Shown here one piece after another: positions 35,430 to 48,256 of a DNA stretch of 64,000 nucleotides (the first letter of the stretch is position 1; each line of letters starts with the position of its first letter). A model generated the notes under the pieces. The model was not told the DNA's origin and made no database searches. It saw only the letters and a program-made list of their open reading frames with translations. The position numbers were made by a program, and so were the translations under genes. This stretch comes from Symbiodinium kawagutii (taxonomy: Eukaryota > Sar > Dinophyceae > Suessiales > Symbiodiniaceae), in assembly GCA_009767595.1 (NCBI GenBank), contig VSDK01027860.1, positions 365,701 through 429,700 of the forward strand, given 5' to 3'.

Positions 35430-36455
35430 CAACGTTTTCCAGCATCTCAATAATCGAACTAACTCCCTTTTGTTTGGCTAGGTCCAGGGCAGTCTCTCCT
35501 GAGAGTCGTGACCAGCGCAAGTAGGAAGTTCATGTGCCAAGACGGCACACAGGTATGATATGATCATGATCGGCCAATGTTGTTGCAGTACTTGCATCAC
35601 AAAATCACTGAAGAGGGTCCTGAGGCCAATCTCCCTGGGCCCCAGACGCCAGTTATTCTTGATGTCCACAGCTGCTTTGGCTGCCAGCAAGAGCCTGACC
35701 GCGTCCTCACATCGCATGTGGACCGCCAAATGTAGTGGCGTGTGGCCTGGGCAAATGGTGCTGAAGTGTGAAGCGCCCTCTGGCAAGGAGTGCTGAATCG
35801 GTTTTCCGTTTCCTTGGCACCCCGAACCTGCGGCGTCCTTCATGTCCACCGCTGCTTCGGCCGCCAGCAACAGCTGGATGACCTCTTGGGATCTTCTCAT
35901 TAGGCTCCACTGAGCTGCCTTATGTAGAGGCGTGATGCCTTGGTGAAAAGGTGCTCCAATGTCAAAAGGCTCAATTTTGACGGGAAAAGAGTCGATCTCC
36001 CGTCTCCTTGGAGCCGGACCCTTCTCGCTCTGCATGTTGAGCTTGGCCTTGGCCGCCAAGAGGCAGCGCACTGCCTCCGCATGGCCCATCTCAGCCGCGC
36101 CATGCAGTGGCGTCCAGCCTCAGCAGAGAGCTGGGCTGAGCTGCTCCTCGAGCTTCACACACACCGAGGCTCCCACCGGCATAATCCGTGGCGTTGGGAT
36201 CAGCAGCGGCGGCCAGGAGGACTTCACAAACATCGACATGGCCACACTGTGCAGCAGGATGCAATGCCGTGCAACCTCAGTGCCACGATGGACAGTGGCT
36301 GAGCCAAGCTGAGCTCGGCCACGCCACTGGGCAGCGGGACCATTGGCATGCCACAAGCAGAGGTGCGCCGCAGCTGGGTCTTCGCGGAGGAATCCCCGCA
36401 CCGCTGGGAGGTCGTGCTCCTTGGCCGCCTCCAGAATCGTCTTGTCCCGAGCGGC
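35430..36455 (-). CDS. Ankyrin-repeat region, six exons, copy U4
   Basis: Exons are about 36455..36341, 36275..36177, 36118..36020 (99 nt), 35938..35828 (111 nt), 35746..35648 (99 nt) and 35498..about 35430. Repeat cores are GCTALHPAAQCGH, GWTPLHGAAEMGH, GITPLHKAAQWS and GHTPLHLAVHMR, each followed by an LLLAA.A..D segment. The final exon reads ALDLAKQKGVSSIIEMLENVAW. It has one full ankyrin repeat more than U3 and U5. Introns follow G|GT...AG|G in phase 1. Here the junction after PNATDYAG has a normal GT donor, unlike U1, U3 and U5. Confidence 0.8.
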
Positions 36456-36869
36456 GTCTCGGCAGGGGTCGCAAGGCTATGGGGGGAGCATTTTCTCCAG
36501 TTCTTGAGGTGGTTCCACAAGGCTTTGTGGATGAGACTTCTGACCAAAATCAGAAAGCCCACCAGTCAGTGCGGACATACCTGATGGACTCAACCCTCAA
36601 CATGCACGGACATATATACGCTTGGGTGAAGAGGCTAACGTTTAAGTTTTGCTTTTGCACTCACACAAGTCTTGCTATATAATTCGGCTGTATTTTTGAC
36701 TGGACCATGAAGGTACATAAACACTCTCCATTCAAACATGCTGACGTGGGGAGAACAAACACCATGCCGCTTCGAGTAGAAACTGTGTCAAGGTTTGTTG
36801 GTGCATGATGGTGCATGGCCTTTGCAAGGTAAACCGTTTGACAGTCACTGCATTCCCTGCTTAAAGACA

Positions 36870-37460
36870 CACCATAATCCCCGCTCCCTATTACTAAAGT
36901 CCCCCCAAATCAAACAAAAATGCGTGGAATGACGGATGCGTGTCTTTTTTTGGATTGTTAGTTACGGTTTTAATTGTGGAAATTGAAAATCAACAGGAAA
37001 ACACATTCATTCCAGAAGGGTTAATGACAATAGCCTGATCCTGAAAATTTACAATTGGGGTCCTCTTTGAAATCCATTTACTTTTTTTGTTGTTAAGAAA
37101 TGTTAATTTGTTCTTACGGGTAAGCTTCAGAATCCAATTTAAGCAATAATCCAAATAGAATTATTGAAAAAACATTTAACTAATTTTTGAAATCAAAATC
37201 ATCTATGTTTGTTATAGTGGAATGTTTATCAATTAAAAGGGTAAGCTTCGAGATACAATCTTTAGCAATATCTTGAATAGAATCTTAAAAGGAATTGAAT
37301 CAATTTTTGAAATCAAAATGTTCCAGTCTTATTACTAAAGAATGTTAATTGATTATTGTCATTATTACGGTCCCTCCCGGACCCGAATACTGAATACCCC
37401 CTATAATGGAAAAATAGCTCACCGTGCTTATTATTCCGGGGCGGTTTTAGTAAGTATTAG
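36870..37460. other. AT-rich insertion inside module U4
   Basis: Markedly AT-rich stretch with near-repeats such as GGTAAGCTTC.GAATCCAATTTAAGCAAT and GGTAAGCTTCGAGATACAATC (about 37.12 and 37.24 kb). It has no equivalent in the other modules and no coding frame. It may be an inserted element, but no ends were found. Confidence 0.35.
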
Positions 37461-39415
37461 GGAGGGTGGATCAATCATCTGTCAAACTTTGCGGATGTGT
37501 CCCTGGCATACCCAGGATTACCCAGGCCACATTAGCAAATGTCGAAGGGGTGGCGATCTAAGTATGTTTGCGGATAAGCACCTGTGCTGAATGCATTTGC
37601 ATTGGGCAAAGGTTTAGTGGCTTTGTGAGCGAGTCAGTTTTTTTGCGCGACCCAGTGTTTCCTGAACATGTTCTGCATGCAACAAACAGCTCACCAAGCC
37701 CAGAGCTCATGTCCAAACTTTTGATCCCAAAGGTCCCACACATGTTGAGCGAATCGACCTGGTGGTGTTGCACACCAATGTTCAGAAAGCTGCCAAAAAA
37801 AGGCACAAAATCTCTATGTTGCGATTGAAACTTCTCGGAATCGGTTTCTCAAGAGGCATCCGCTTGATATGTTGCATGTTTAAGGGCATTTTGTGCTGGG
37901 TCGGCCAACTTGAAGACCGTATGTTATGATCATCGATGCGTCAAGTTGTCGCAAACCCAGCCCTTCCAACCCTGGAGGTCAGAAGAAAACCCTGAGAACG
38001 CAAACCAACAAACAATCATTTTGTCCATGAAGAATAGTTGATCGGATGTTTGTAGGCACAAAATATTCATAGCCATGGGGCACCCCCCAACTGCTGACAA
38101 TGATCAAGTACACTAGGAAATTCACCAATCTTGGGGCACACTGTTTCATGGACAAATCCGAATGGATTACTGATTACTCCAATATTAATATCAAGTTTTT
38201 CGGTCAAAATCTTGAAGCCAATTGTTGGCCTGAAAGGTCCAGCAGGCCACAAGTTCCAAGTTTCCCTCGACCCTGACTCCAGGCATCTGCTTCCCTAGAA
38301 CTGGAAAAGAAAGTCAGGGGGCGTGCATGACAGAAAAACAAAAGGAACAAGTTTCAGAATCCGATGCGATCTTGCACCAACATATAGACAACTTTGTCGA
38401 TATATGCAACTGCGCCCCTGCCATAACTGTCAAAAAATTCAGCTAACTTATGTCTGTCAACGCGTGCAAGTCAGATCTGATGTGCTCTAAAATTCTGGGC
38501 CCCTGAGGTCCCGAGCAATACGCGGCCGCCCTTGCATCTGCTTGCGCCTGCGGCAACATGAATGGGAGCACAGCAGTCGGCATGCTTCCAGGTGACGCTG
38601 GCCAACAAACCACTCGGTATCATGATGCCTTCAACCATCCCAAAATGGTCACTTTTGCTGTAAGAGGGCAACCACCAGTGTTGGTGGTAGCAAAAACCAG
38701 GACAAATCCATATACTACAACTCTCCACTTGCACTATCAAAAATGTCACGGAACAAGCTCCAAACTCCCACTCTACATGTCTTATTGTGTAAGAATGCCA
38801 TGCTTGAGGCTAATTGCTAAGCAAACTGAAGTCCATCCTCCAAATGAAAAAGATCACGCTATAGCTGCTGTGTGACTCTGTGCAGTGGTGCTTGCCAACT
38901 GGCTAATCAATATAATCACATTGCTTGGCTTCTGCACGCCAATATGAGAAGCAAATAAAAGCGATCGTCGCACAATAACGTGCACACAGTTTTGAAAACT
39001 TGGTTGGCATGACATGGCATGACCCTGCGTCAATGAATCACCCATTGACTCTGGGGCCCCCTTGGGGAAGTTCACCAATTGCAACATGGTGACCGCTGTT
39101 CTGGATTGCATGAAGCAATTAGGTGTGCCTATCGATGGGGTGCCCTCAAAGCTGGCGGTTCCCTGCTAAAAGAGAAATGTATGGCTGCTTGGCGACTAAC
39201 CGTCACGCATCGCATGCTTATACAACACCTAAACACACTTTGCGGAGTAAACCACAGGGATGACCGGCATGATTTGGCATGTGTTAACCATGGGCAAGGC
39301 CGCAGGCCGGAGCTGCTCAGAGCAAATACACACGCCATGAAACATCCCAAGCCAGGTGACATTGCTTGCCATGAAACAAAAATATGCCCGCCTCATGCCG
39401 CCGCTGCTGCACTGC

Positions 39416-39563
39416 AAGGATTAGCCCTGCGGGCTGGCTGGCGTTGCACATCTGCAACTCCCATCTGCCAAGTTGCTGCAGCGCCGTTTTCTCAAACTTG
39501 AGAACGGTCCAAACATCACGCCACTTGGGCTCTTCCTCTTCAAATTTGTTGTAGCCAGCACGC
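39416..39563 (-). CDS. Trp-rich exon (YNKFEE type), copy U4
   Basis: Acceptor CAG at 39564-39566, then RAGYNKFEEEEPKWRDVW, WELQMCNAS and LIL. It is 148 nt like the other copies and has no stop. It keeps the W..VW and MCNAS core shared with U2 and U3. The exact donor is unclear; a GT lies shortly after the LIL codons. Confidence 0.6.
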
Positions 39564-40039
39564 CTGGTAGCAACGTGTGGGGTGGTCAGGCAGGAGCTGA
39601 TCTCAAAAATGCAGTGTTTGCCAAGGCTTGTCATGGCTTACCCAGATTACCCGACCACGTCTGTGGATGCGAACGTCTGTGATTGGCTTAAACGAGTGTA
39701 CGCAACACCATAGTTTCCCTTGCATCAGCTTTATGACCAGGTTACATTCCAATGTGAGTACAAAGGTCAGGAGTAGGAGTGTGGCTCATAGATCTCACAG
39801 GGTCATGTGACATCAATGAATCTGTACAACCCTTGAAAATGCTTTGCATCAGGCTAGAAACCAGCACTTGAAGCCCCCCTTGCGATCACTCCTGGTTTTG
39901 CCACTGTCCATGTTGTTTGCGAACGTGTCTTTTCTCATCACATCCTGAGATACTCGTGTTGGGCCACACTCAAGCGACAGTCTGCTCTAATCAGAAACTG
40001 CAGGACTCGAAAACAATGATGTCGACATCGATCCTTTCA

Positions 40040-40744
40040 GTCCTGCGCGCAATGGTAGTCACAAACTATGGGAACGCAGAAATCGCATTTGCGAGTTGGC
40101 TCCCACTTCTTCAGCACCGCATTTCCAAAAGGTGTGTTGAGTAATTCGTTCAGCTCGCGATCACTCAACCCTGGCTTGTTGAACTTCAGTGCCTCCAGAC
40201 TTGGCCACTCTTCGAAATCCAAATGTTTCCTCTGCTCCCAGTCTTTCTTCGATGGAAAAAAGTTGTTGATGAAAATTTCCTTTTTGGATCGCCACTGATG
40301 CGGAGCTTTGCAGGACGAGTAAACTCCAAAGCCGAAGTTCGAATCAATCTGCGGAGACATGCTCGCCCACACCGTTCTGGAGGAGGTTATCTTGCCGAAG
40401 CCCTGATTGCAACGAGAAACAAAATCTGATCTCGGCAGAATCAATCAGAAACAGAATCAAATCTCAACAAGATGTGGGGGGCATAAGGGGAGCTTGTGAT
40501 TTTTGAGGGTTGGACTTGAATGTACGGCCAATAAAGTGACAGCATAGTACACTGCACGGAGTTCCACTGCCTCTTTGTCTGTGTAGTGGAACACCACGTA
40601 ATCATCCTTCTCATTGAACCCACGCTTCGGGAGATCGTTGCAAGCTCGGACATCGATGGCGTACGACCACATGATGATGTCGTCTCCGCTAGACAAAGTC
40701 ACTGTCAAAGTTTCCAAGTCCTCGTCATGCCTGTAGCGCTGGTC
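40040..40744 (-). CDS. ART-like domain, two exons, copy U4
   Basis: Exon a is 40744..40568 (177 nt) and exon b 40402..40040 (363 nt); the intron is 165 nt, GT-AG, phase 0. Exon a is 12 nt shorter than in the other three copies: four residues are lost between VRAC and LPKRGF, without breaking the frame. The motifs VVFHYTDKEA, VWASMS, FGFGVYSSCK and CDFCVPIVCDY are kept. This is the first module after the gene 2 head. Confidence 0.65.
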
Positions 40745-40967
40745 CTGTCTCAAGGTGCAGCATTTCTGTCTATTTGGCTAAATCCAAAGACCGCTGTATT
40801 TTCATTGAGTTGCATTAATTTTGGCAAGAAATGAATACCTAAAAATCAAAATGTATATATACATTGCATTTACTATCATGTCATATATTATATGCCAAGA
40901 AAATGTACATCTGTGTGTTTCTGATTATATTCAATATAGCTCTGCTGCCATGCCTTCAGGAGCTCAC

Positions 40968-41013
40968 CTTCATAATAGTTTTTGCTCCCAAAATACTTGG
41001 TGACGTCCGGGCC
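40968..41013 (-). CDS. YFGSK exon, copy U4
   Basis: This 46-nt exon lies between an acceptor GCACAG and a donor GTGAGC, reading GPDVTKYFGSKNYYEG. U3 has an exon of identical length and near-identical sequence, and both ends follow splice rules, so it is probably a real micro-exon at the front of the module. Confidence 0.5.
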
Positions 41014-41702
41014 CTGTGCGGCTTTCCCATGGCTCAAAACCGAACCCATTCTTGCAGCAGTTGTCTTTTACATGTTATGTCAAGGCCTCCCAAAAAACGA
41101 GGTCCAGTCTACTGTGATGTCAGTCGGAAAATTCCTGAAGCTAAGGTAAAGTGAACAGTAAAATACATCACAAGTTTTTCAAAAAATTGGCTCCACTCTT
41201 TGGGGCAAGTCCCTCCCCAAAGCCCTACTTCAGACTTTCTTGAGCTTGCGACTGGGGAGAGGGGCTCATGAATCTGCGGTCCAAATTGTTCTGATTCTGA
41301 AAATTTATAATTTCTTGAACTCAGCGAACTGAGCATTACGAGCATGAAGCTGGTCGAGTCTTGAGGCTGGGCTGCTGTCATCACTGTGGTGACAAACATT
41401 CACAAACCAGAGACACGGATGGGCTTTGAAGCCTCGAAGGTGCATATATGCACATGCAGCCCTGAACATGACTGTTAACTTCAAGTTGTTTTTTTGGGAG
41501 TTTATGGTTGGTTTAACGGTTGGTTTATTTGTTGGCTTAATGTCCTCCTCTTCAGTCCCATCACGGACTTTTTAAAGTCTCTCCGCTTTTGCATCAAGGT
41601 TCATCCAGCGGCATGCCACGGCTGGGGCGCCAATTCTTATTGCATCCGGTGGCACGCCTACCAAGTTGGGTTGGCCCTTAAGTGAGGTTTTTGATGACAA
41701 AC

Positions 41703-41823
<121 letters not shown>

Positions 41824-42457
41824 AACACTATCATCCTGCGATCCAGCAGAAATCTGCGAGAGAAAAAGCACAATCACTTGTCTGATTATCTTCTTGTACT
41901 TTTTCAGGATCCCATCGATTCCAGGATGATGTCATTGCAAATGCAGGCACATGGAAAATGCTTCAGGGCACCATCCAAACCTAGTTCTTCCAAATGTGGT
42001 GCTTCGGCGAAGGTGTCAGATTGCACTTGGCCCAGGCTGCATGGGTGGGTCGCAGAAACCTTTGAGATAAGTTGGGTAACCCAAGTCACCTGTGATATCA
42101 AGTGATTGTCACCGCAAAACCGACCGAATTCAATTTATCAGCATGATGGGATGACAAGTGCATCGTTGTTGACTGGGCCTACCTTAGCACCAACGCCATC
42201 CATGCACATTCACCAGGTGCTGGTTGGTGAACTCAACCCTTAGTTGTCGAGCAGTAATGACCCACGAACATCTCCAGAGATTGAGCTTTCAACATGGCTG
42301 GCTGTCAGCACAATGAAATATGTCACAGGTGTATCAAGAAGGAGTGTTTGGTAAAATCAGGAAGTTTCCCGAGCCCTAGTCATGAATTCGATAGACGTGA
42401 CATGTCATGACCGAAAAATCTCAGGCAAATGGGTAATCCATGACGGTGCAACATCAC

Positions 42458-42546
42458 ACAGTCAGGTGAGCTGGAAGTGGGGCAAGTAGCTGAGCTGGAC
42501 GCATCTGCCTCATTCTCTGAGCAGGAGTAATCGGAATAGTCCGAAC
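42458..42546 (-). CDS. Head exon with Ser/acidic stretch, gene 2
   Basis: Acceptor GGGAG, then GSDYSDYSCSENEADASSSA, TCPTSSSPDC and a TGT|GTGATG donor. It is homologous to the gene 1 exon at 54.2 kb. Indels between the two are multiples of three, which supports coding. Confidence 0.5.
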
Positions 42547-43470
42547 CTCCCAGCTTCCAGGCGGCTGTTGCCACCAGCTAGAGTTTCTCAACATGAAACT
42601 GCAAAAGTAAATTATCCTTCTTCTGTTTTGGCTGGATCACCCGGGGTATATCAAGATTAGTGGAAGAGAAACAAAACTGGCGGTAACCAGCGAGCCGGCC
42701 TTTCTGCTTTGCCTGCGCAAAGTGGTGGGCCAAGGGGAAACATTCAACTGCCATGAACTGGCGTAGGATCTGTAGGGAGGAGATGATCATCTGCTAGGTA
42801 GGGCCTGTAACCACTGTCAGTAAGTAAAAAGCGATACAAATCATAGGTAGATCCAAATTCTTGTTGGTCGGTTGCCATACCACCGCTGCTGCATGCGGCT
42901 ACTAACAAATTAGGTACGACGCCTGCAACAGCTGATGCATTTGGTGAGTCAGCCAGGAACCTGCCATTGACTGGCAGACCTCCCAAGGGAACTAGCGCTG
43001 GGGAAACCATCAGCTTTTTTTTACAATCACCTGTACCAAAGTGTAGTAGTGACAGCCTCAAACTTAGCAAAAGTCTCCGTATGCTGCTCACTGGGGCCCG
43101 CCCACGCCTGGACAAGATTGCCTCACCACTAGTTCGCAAATAAACAACTGCAGCTTTGCCTAAGGGCCTAGCGCATGGCAATCCTACTATCGATAAGTAG
43201 CCACCAATGTCCTTGTCTTGGGTTCTACTTTCAACCGCAGAGCTATGCAGTCTTGTCCTGCGGAGGCAAAGTGAACTGTTCACTGACTGATGGATGCATT
43301 TGGATTACAATGCCATCTCCGGGGAAAAACATGGGAGCTCGGACAATAATGGATAAGATGAAAAGCGAAGCGTGTTCGGACCCACACCCCACAAACAGAT
43401 CATTAGTCTCTGCATCATCCGGCCTTGTCGTTGTTCTCATTATCCTCTTGTCATTTTCGTTGTCTGTGAC

Positions 43471-43498
43471 CTGCTCAAAATTCAGCAATACGTAAGCC
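43471..43498 (-). CDS. Candidate micro-exon YVLLNFEQ, gene 2
   Basis: This 28-nt segment lies between TTTGCAG and CAG|GTCACA, reading AYVLLNFEQ in phase 2. The flanking intron is strongly similar to gene 1 but has a 1-nt indel downstream, which breaks any longer frame and so points to the short exon. Confidence 0.35.
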
Positions 43499-43805
43499 CT
43501 GCAAAAACATGTTTCAAAAAACTGAATGAAGGTTTGACCGGCCAGTCCAGTTTTGGACTGTTTTGGGGAGGCATGTTTTGTTTCTTTGCCTTCTTCCCTT
43601 CTGGTTTTGGAAACAAACATTGCAAGAGGGCAGTACAACAATGAACAAACAGAATATGAAGAGCACTTCTTGAACGGGAACGCCAAACGAAGGGAAAAAG
43701 TAATGAACAGGATACGAATGGACCCTGAAAGGAAGAGACCTTAGCAAACATTAACAAATGCCGTTTGAAAAAGATTACAATGTTCCATGTTTTGAAAGGC
43801 AATAC

Positions 43806-43808
43806 ATG

Positions 43809-43875
<67 letters not shown>
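43806..43875. repeat. (ATC)n microsatellite
   Basis: About 23 ATC units in the head region of gene 2, absent from the homologous region of gene 1. Confidence 0.9.
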
Positions 43876-44132
43876 CGAAGAGGGGGAGTATCCTGAAACC
43901 ATTGAGGGCTATTAATCAGATGGCAATAGCCAACGTGATTCAACAATCGTGGGAAAACATGTTCCCAAAAAATATGCAAAAAATTCAAAGAAGGGGTATT
44001 TATCACGTAGCAAATCGTTGCAAAATCATGCAATCTCCTTCACATGCTATCACAATTGACCCACCCTTTACAGTGGCCATTTGTTTGCTCGGCACTTGCC
44101 ATTGTCTTCCTGGCATCCGGCCTTGCCATTGC

Positions 44133-44262
44133 GTTCTCCATCTCTGCGCATTTTCTGGCGCTTTGAAGCTTGGCCTGCGAAGTCTCATCCGATAGGTTGT
44201 GAAACGCTGGGCGCTGGGCGAGTAGCTGCTCCAGAATGGTTTCGATGAGGGGTGATAAACAA
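44133..44262 (-). CDS. Head exon (coiled-coil-like AKLQSA), gene 2
   Basis: The frame LSPLIETILEQLLAQRPAFH is followed by NLSDETSQAKLQSARKCAEM and EN, and stays open further. The LIETILEQLL segment is absent from gene 1, where homology starts at the NL..D codons. The start codon was not found. Downstream of EN a 1-nt indel separates the two genes, so the donor is probably there (GC follows). Confidence 0.45.
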
Positions 44263-44264
44263 CC

Positions 44265-45058
44265 AGAATCATAACCACGAGCCAACCAACAACCATAGAG
44301 CTAGAACATTCCGAATATCAATCAATAGAAACCAAGAACAAGAATCAATAATCAACGGAGCCATTAGCAAGAACCATCAAAGAATGAGAGGTGGTCATCA
44401 CTGCATTTTATCCTCTTAGTTGCTGGATGCAGGCAAACCGCAGAACTGTCAAAAGTCACAATGCCCAGTTATGAACCAGGCTCCAGGCATCTAACTTAAA
44501 AGCCGCTGCTCCCGCATCAAATGGCTGGTTTTGGCCTACACTTGGAATTTGCCTGGTGTTTGCTGGGCCTTGTTATCGTTGATCATGACTTGCTATTGGT
44601 TTTTTTAGACTGCTTTAATATGTTTTAATGAATGAACATTGCAGGGCCTCTGCAGCTGAAACCGGCGTATTGGGATCCCTGTTGAGATTCTAGGACTTTG
44701 TTACATATCCTTGAGTTATCCAACATGATGGCAAATCAACCAATCACGTTTTCCAGCCAGTTACGACCCCAAGGCTAGCAAATGGGGTGTGACCCTTCAA
44801 GCAGCCATTCCAACAATTGGAATTTCCCCCCATCAAAGACCATCAGCTAACATGTCGACGTTGTGGACAGAAAATTTGGATCGGTTGATGTTCACTGGTT
44901 GTCACCTGATGCATGTTGGTGTGTGGGTTCCCATCCATCCCAAAGTGTGATGTCAAATACAGTACCTCTAACAACAGCAGAGTCAAACAGTCATCATTTC
45001 ATTCATCGCCGAGCCGGGGCTTCAGCCGCCCCGCCTTCTGATTGGCCCCGCGACTCAA
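44265..45058. other. Intergenic gap between gene 1 stop and gene 2 head
   Basis: About 0.8 kb with no coding signal, between the gene 1 stop (45,060) and the first recognised exon of gene 2. If the genes are separate, the gene 2 promoter and the gene 1 3' end lie here. No TATA-like or spliced-leader motif was identified. Confidence 0.4.
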
Positions 45059-45059
45059 C

Positions 45060-45119
45060 TCATCTTTGGTCGGACTTTGCAGGCGTCTTGCGCTTCCCAG
45101 CCTTCTTTCGCTTGATGTC
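45060..45119 (-). CDS. Terminal exon (basic tail) of gene 1, with stop
   Basis: Acceptor TTCCAG, then DIKRKKAGKRKTPAKSDQR and TGA: 19 residues, 9 of them Lys or Arg. The KRKK stretch could act as a nuclear-localisation or nucleic-acid-binding tail. Homology with gene 2 covers the acceptor and the first eight codons in frame, which supports the choice of frame. Confidence 0.6.
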   Translation of the reverse strand, partial: DIKRKKAGKRKTPAKSDQR

Positions 45120-45566
45120 CTGGAAGTTTCAGTTTTCCCCAAAGCCCCCAGCTGATACGGAGCACGTTTTCATGGCACAGGGCCAGTTTCTAGATGTGTC
45201 TAGATGTCAAACATGTGTGTACCATACGGAGCATCAGGTAGCATGATCAACCCTACATATCCCTCCTACATCATCACCTGCAACATCCTGCAACAGTCAA
45301 CCAAACCGTTTCCGGCTGCCACCGCTCACGCGAAACAACTCCTGTCCTGTTCATCGCAGCTTTGGCACATGTGTGGCCAGCGAAGAACGCAAAAGACCTG
45401 CGCAAGTCTGGTAGGCGTGCGCTGCTACATGGAACGCTCCGACATGACTGTTGTTGTTGGTTCTTGCCGGTTATGCTCCCTGATGCCGAACGTCATGGTT
45501 GGTCATTCACCTGAATATTGTTAGTCATAGTCGGTATGAAGCCAGTCACGTCCCCACTTCCGACTT

Positions 45567-45638
45567 CTCATTTCTGTCATGGCACCCAACAGAGCTGCCA
45601 TCACTAATGCTATGCTATTCAGCTCAAGGACCGAAATC
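45567..45638 (-). CDS. Tail exon 2 (hydrophobic, AALLGAM), gene 1
   Basis: Acceptor CTGCAG, phase 2, then ISVLELNSIALVMAALLGAM. The stretch LNSIALVMAALLGAM is hydrophobic enough for a buried helix or one membrane segment. The gene 2 copy is ISVNELNTTALVLAALLGAM. The 3' edge is approximate. Confidence 0.5.
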
Positions 45639-45856
45639 CTGCAGCAACGGTCATCGAAGCTGCCAATTTTGGCAGGGGGCAGTGGGTGACAAATCCTCCC
45701 AAAATTGGATGGTGGCCAACTGAGACTGAATGTTTGCGTGGGTTCCTGTGCTCGAAGTCCTGTAAAGCTGGTGAACATCAAATGAACATCAAAAAAAACA
45801 TACACAAGCTACCAGTGATCTACGGGATTTTGCTGCTGCCCCATGCCCACATCCAC

Positions 45857-45954
45857 CTGATCTAGAACCTCGCACCCCTCAGCAGCCCATGTCTCACCAA
45901 AGGCCCGCACAGTTTGCTCTGCAAGAAGCCCGGCATGGTGCGCTTCAGATGCAA
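45857..45954 (-). CDS. Tail exon 1 (AFGETW), gene 1
   Basis: This 98-nt exon lies between acceptor GCTAAAG and donor CAG|GTGGAT, reading HHAGLLAEQTVRAFGETWAA then EGCEVLDQ. The gene 2 tail has the same core (HAG.LLEQTV.AFGETW.A.G). Function unknown. Confidence 0.5.
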
Positions 45955-47059
45955 CTTTAGCAATGGGTAAGATTTGCACAAAATAACATGGCAACTTCAA
46001 AGGGGCAGTTCGTGCTAAGTAAAAGAAATTAATGAAATGAATGAACAGCCACTTGTCCTGGACGGACTGTTGCCTGCCATAAGTTTGAGCATAGCTGCAG
46101 TGGTCAGAGAGGTTGGCAGTTTGACGGACTGGTGCGACTTGCCATGCGACCCTTTTGGCACGAGCCACTCACCAACCCTTCGGTGATCTTTCTTTTGCCT
46201 GGGTTATCAAACACTGCGAATTAAATTCATACCTGTAAAGTAGAAAACCTGCTGGTTGCGAATAGATGTTATGTAGAATTATTTCTGCTGATATTTGCCA
46301 TGGGGATGTAACAGATTGCCAAAGGATCACATCTGAAAAAGGCAACTCTTCATGTGTGTTTGATCCTTGACCGAGTCATCCACCAATCCCTGTACACTGG
46401 GCTTCCACCATCGAACAAAGGCTAACCTTTGCATGTGGGTCGGCATAGATCCCTCGGATATAGCAACGGTCATCTTGGCAAGTCCAACAAACCCATGGTT
46501 ATTGGAATGCCAAGGCGTACGACTTCCCGAGAACCAAAACCGACTGGAAACCCTGCAACGACCGTCTCTTCGAATGCAGGAGATGGCCTCCCCGAACAAC
46601 GACTTGCTCATCTGATGGATTAGTCATCATGTTATACCTCCAAGCTGTTGATGTGGTTGTGGTCGGTGGCTTCAACTTCCACCAAAACAAACGCAATCGG
46701 TCGAATTCGGATTCGTCTGACAGGCAGGGATGGACATGAACAAAATGGGCTGAACACTCAAAACATTTCAGCATCTGTTACCATTGCAGTGTGTTACCGT
46801 TGTCTATGGACACTGCAAGTTGCAATCCATGGCAGGTTGTTGGCGAATGCCCAACGAGAAATCTCCACCAGTCTCAAACACAATTTTTTGCAGTTTTTCG
46901 AAATGCATCTTCTCTGGAGGTTTTTGGATGGTTTTCCTCGATTCTAACATATTCTAACCCTGGATGACCTGATATCCGTGGCACAGCTGGGTGCGAAATA
47001 TCATTCCCTCAGTTGAAACATGGCAATGCGAACAGTTGTGAAATTGCCATCAAGTCATC

Positions 47060-47135
47060 CAGCTTCTAACGGTGCCAAATCACTCGAACTACTTCTGAAT
47101 TCGAAGCGATCACTTCGCTGACCTCAGCTTCTGTT
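47060..47135 (-). CDS. Candidate exon with IASNSEVVRVIW, copy U5
   Basis: The minus-strand frame reads ETEAEVSEVIASNSEVVRVIW. Copy U1 (14,465-14,540) has SFEVAASNSQVVREIWRW, and U4 (about 34.02 kb) has VVGVAASN before it diverges. It lies between the ankyrin region and the tail exons. The core is conserved in frame between U5 and U1, but the splice ends are not fixed. Confidence 0.3.
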
Positions 47136-48256
47136 TCGAAACAGATGGTGCCTGGGCAGGGCGTAAACCTGCATTTTGGATGCTTCAAACTTCGTGCGCA
47201 AACTCCGCCATGATGAACATGTCGCAGCCAAACGAAGCAAAAGCAGGTGTAAAGCTGAGACCGTCAAGCGACATGGCCTGTTTTCATGTGACCACATTCA
47301 ACAAATCACAGTAAATCCACGAGCCGGCAAGATTGTGCAAGATTTAACAATCAACGTGCCGATGGAAGGACAAAAGAAATGTGAACCCATCCTGAATGGA
47401 AAACCACCTGTCCCATGACCTGAAACAAGTTGCAACACCATCTGTCAGCATTTTGCCCATGCAGGCGTGTAACTTTGGAGTTATGTCAAAGTGCTTGGAA
47501 TCAAGGGAACCTACCTCTGCAGTCGGCCGATCCAATCAGACCTAGTAATCTAGTATTGCCCAAGAGTAGGGACTCACATATAATAAGAGATGGAGCAAGT
47601 AAAATGTAAGATTGACTTGCAGGGCACACGTGCTTGGAATCCACGGGAACATCTTTGGTCAGCTGCTTTCCCAAGAAATCTAGGATCAAAAGGGCCGGCC
47701 TATGTAATCCTATGTGCACCTAATCAATGGGCATTGACGTCATATGTTGAGCATTGACATGCTCCTCCGTCAGCAGGACCCCATGAAAGGTGACTTTGCT
47801 AAGCTCCGGGCATTCAGCGCGAAGCCTTTGGCGTGCTCATTGCAGCATAATCGGTGTGATTGAAGGTGAGCATGTGTGGATTGATCCGAACTTTAAAAAC
47901 AAAACGGTACCTGTTTCAACTCTCACATGTTTGTATGGTCAGCCGTCCGTTTTGATAGGTTTGAGTGGCTGGAGCGTTTCTATCTCTTAACTTTGATTTG
48001 AAGACATCTAACGTGCGTTATTCACACTTGCTTCTTCATAGGATTGAGGTGGCTTCGGTATCGCAATTGGTTCTTGCACATGTTCCTTCTCCATCATCTC
48101 TTACAACTGTGCTGGCATCAGTGCATTAAGGTTGGTCTCGCAAGATGTCTTGCGATGGACTGAAATATTTTTTGTGACCACAGCCTTTCACTTCAGACTG
48201 AAATCCATTGAACATACACCCTTTCCTCACCAGCAACTCCTTCAATAATGCCTGTG

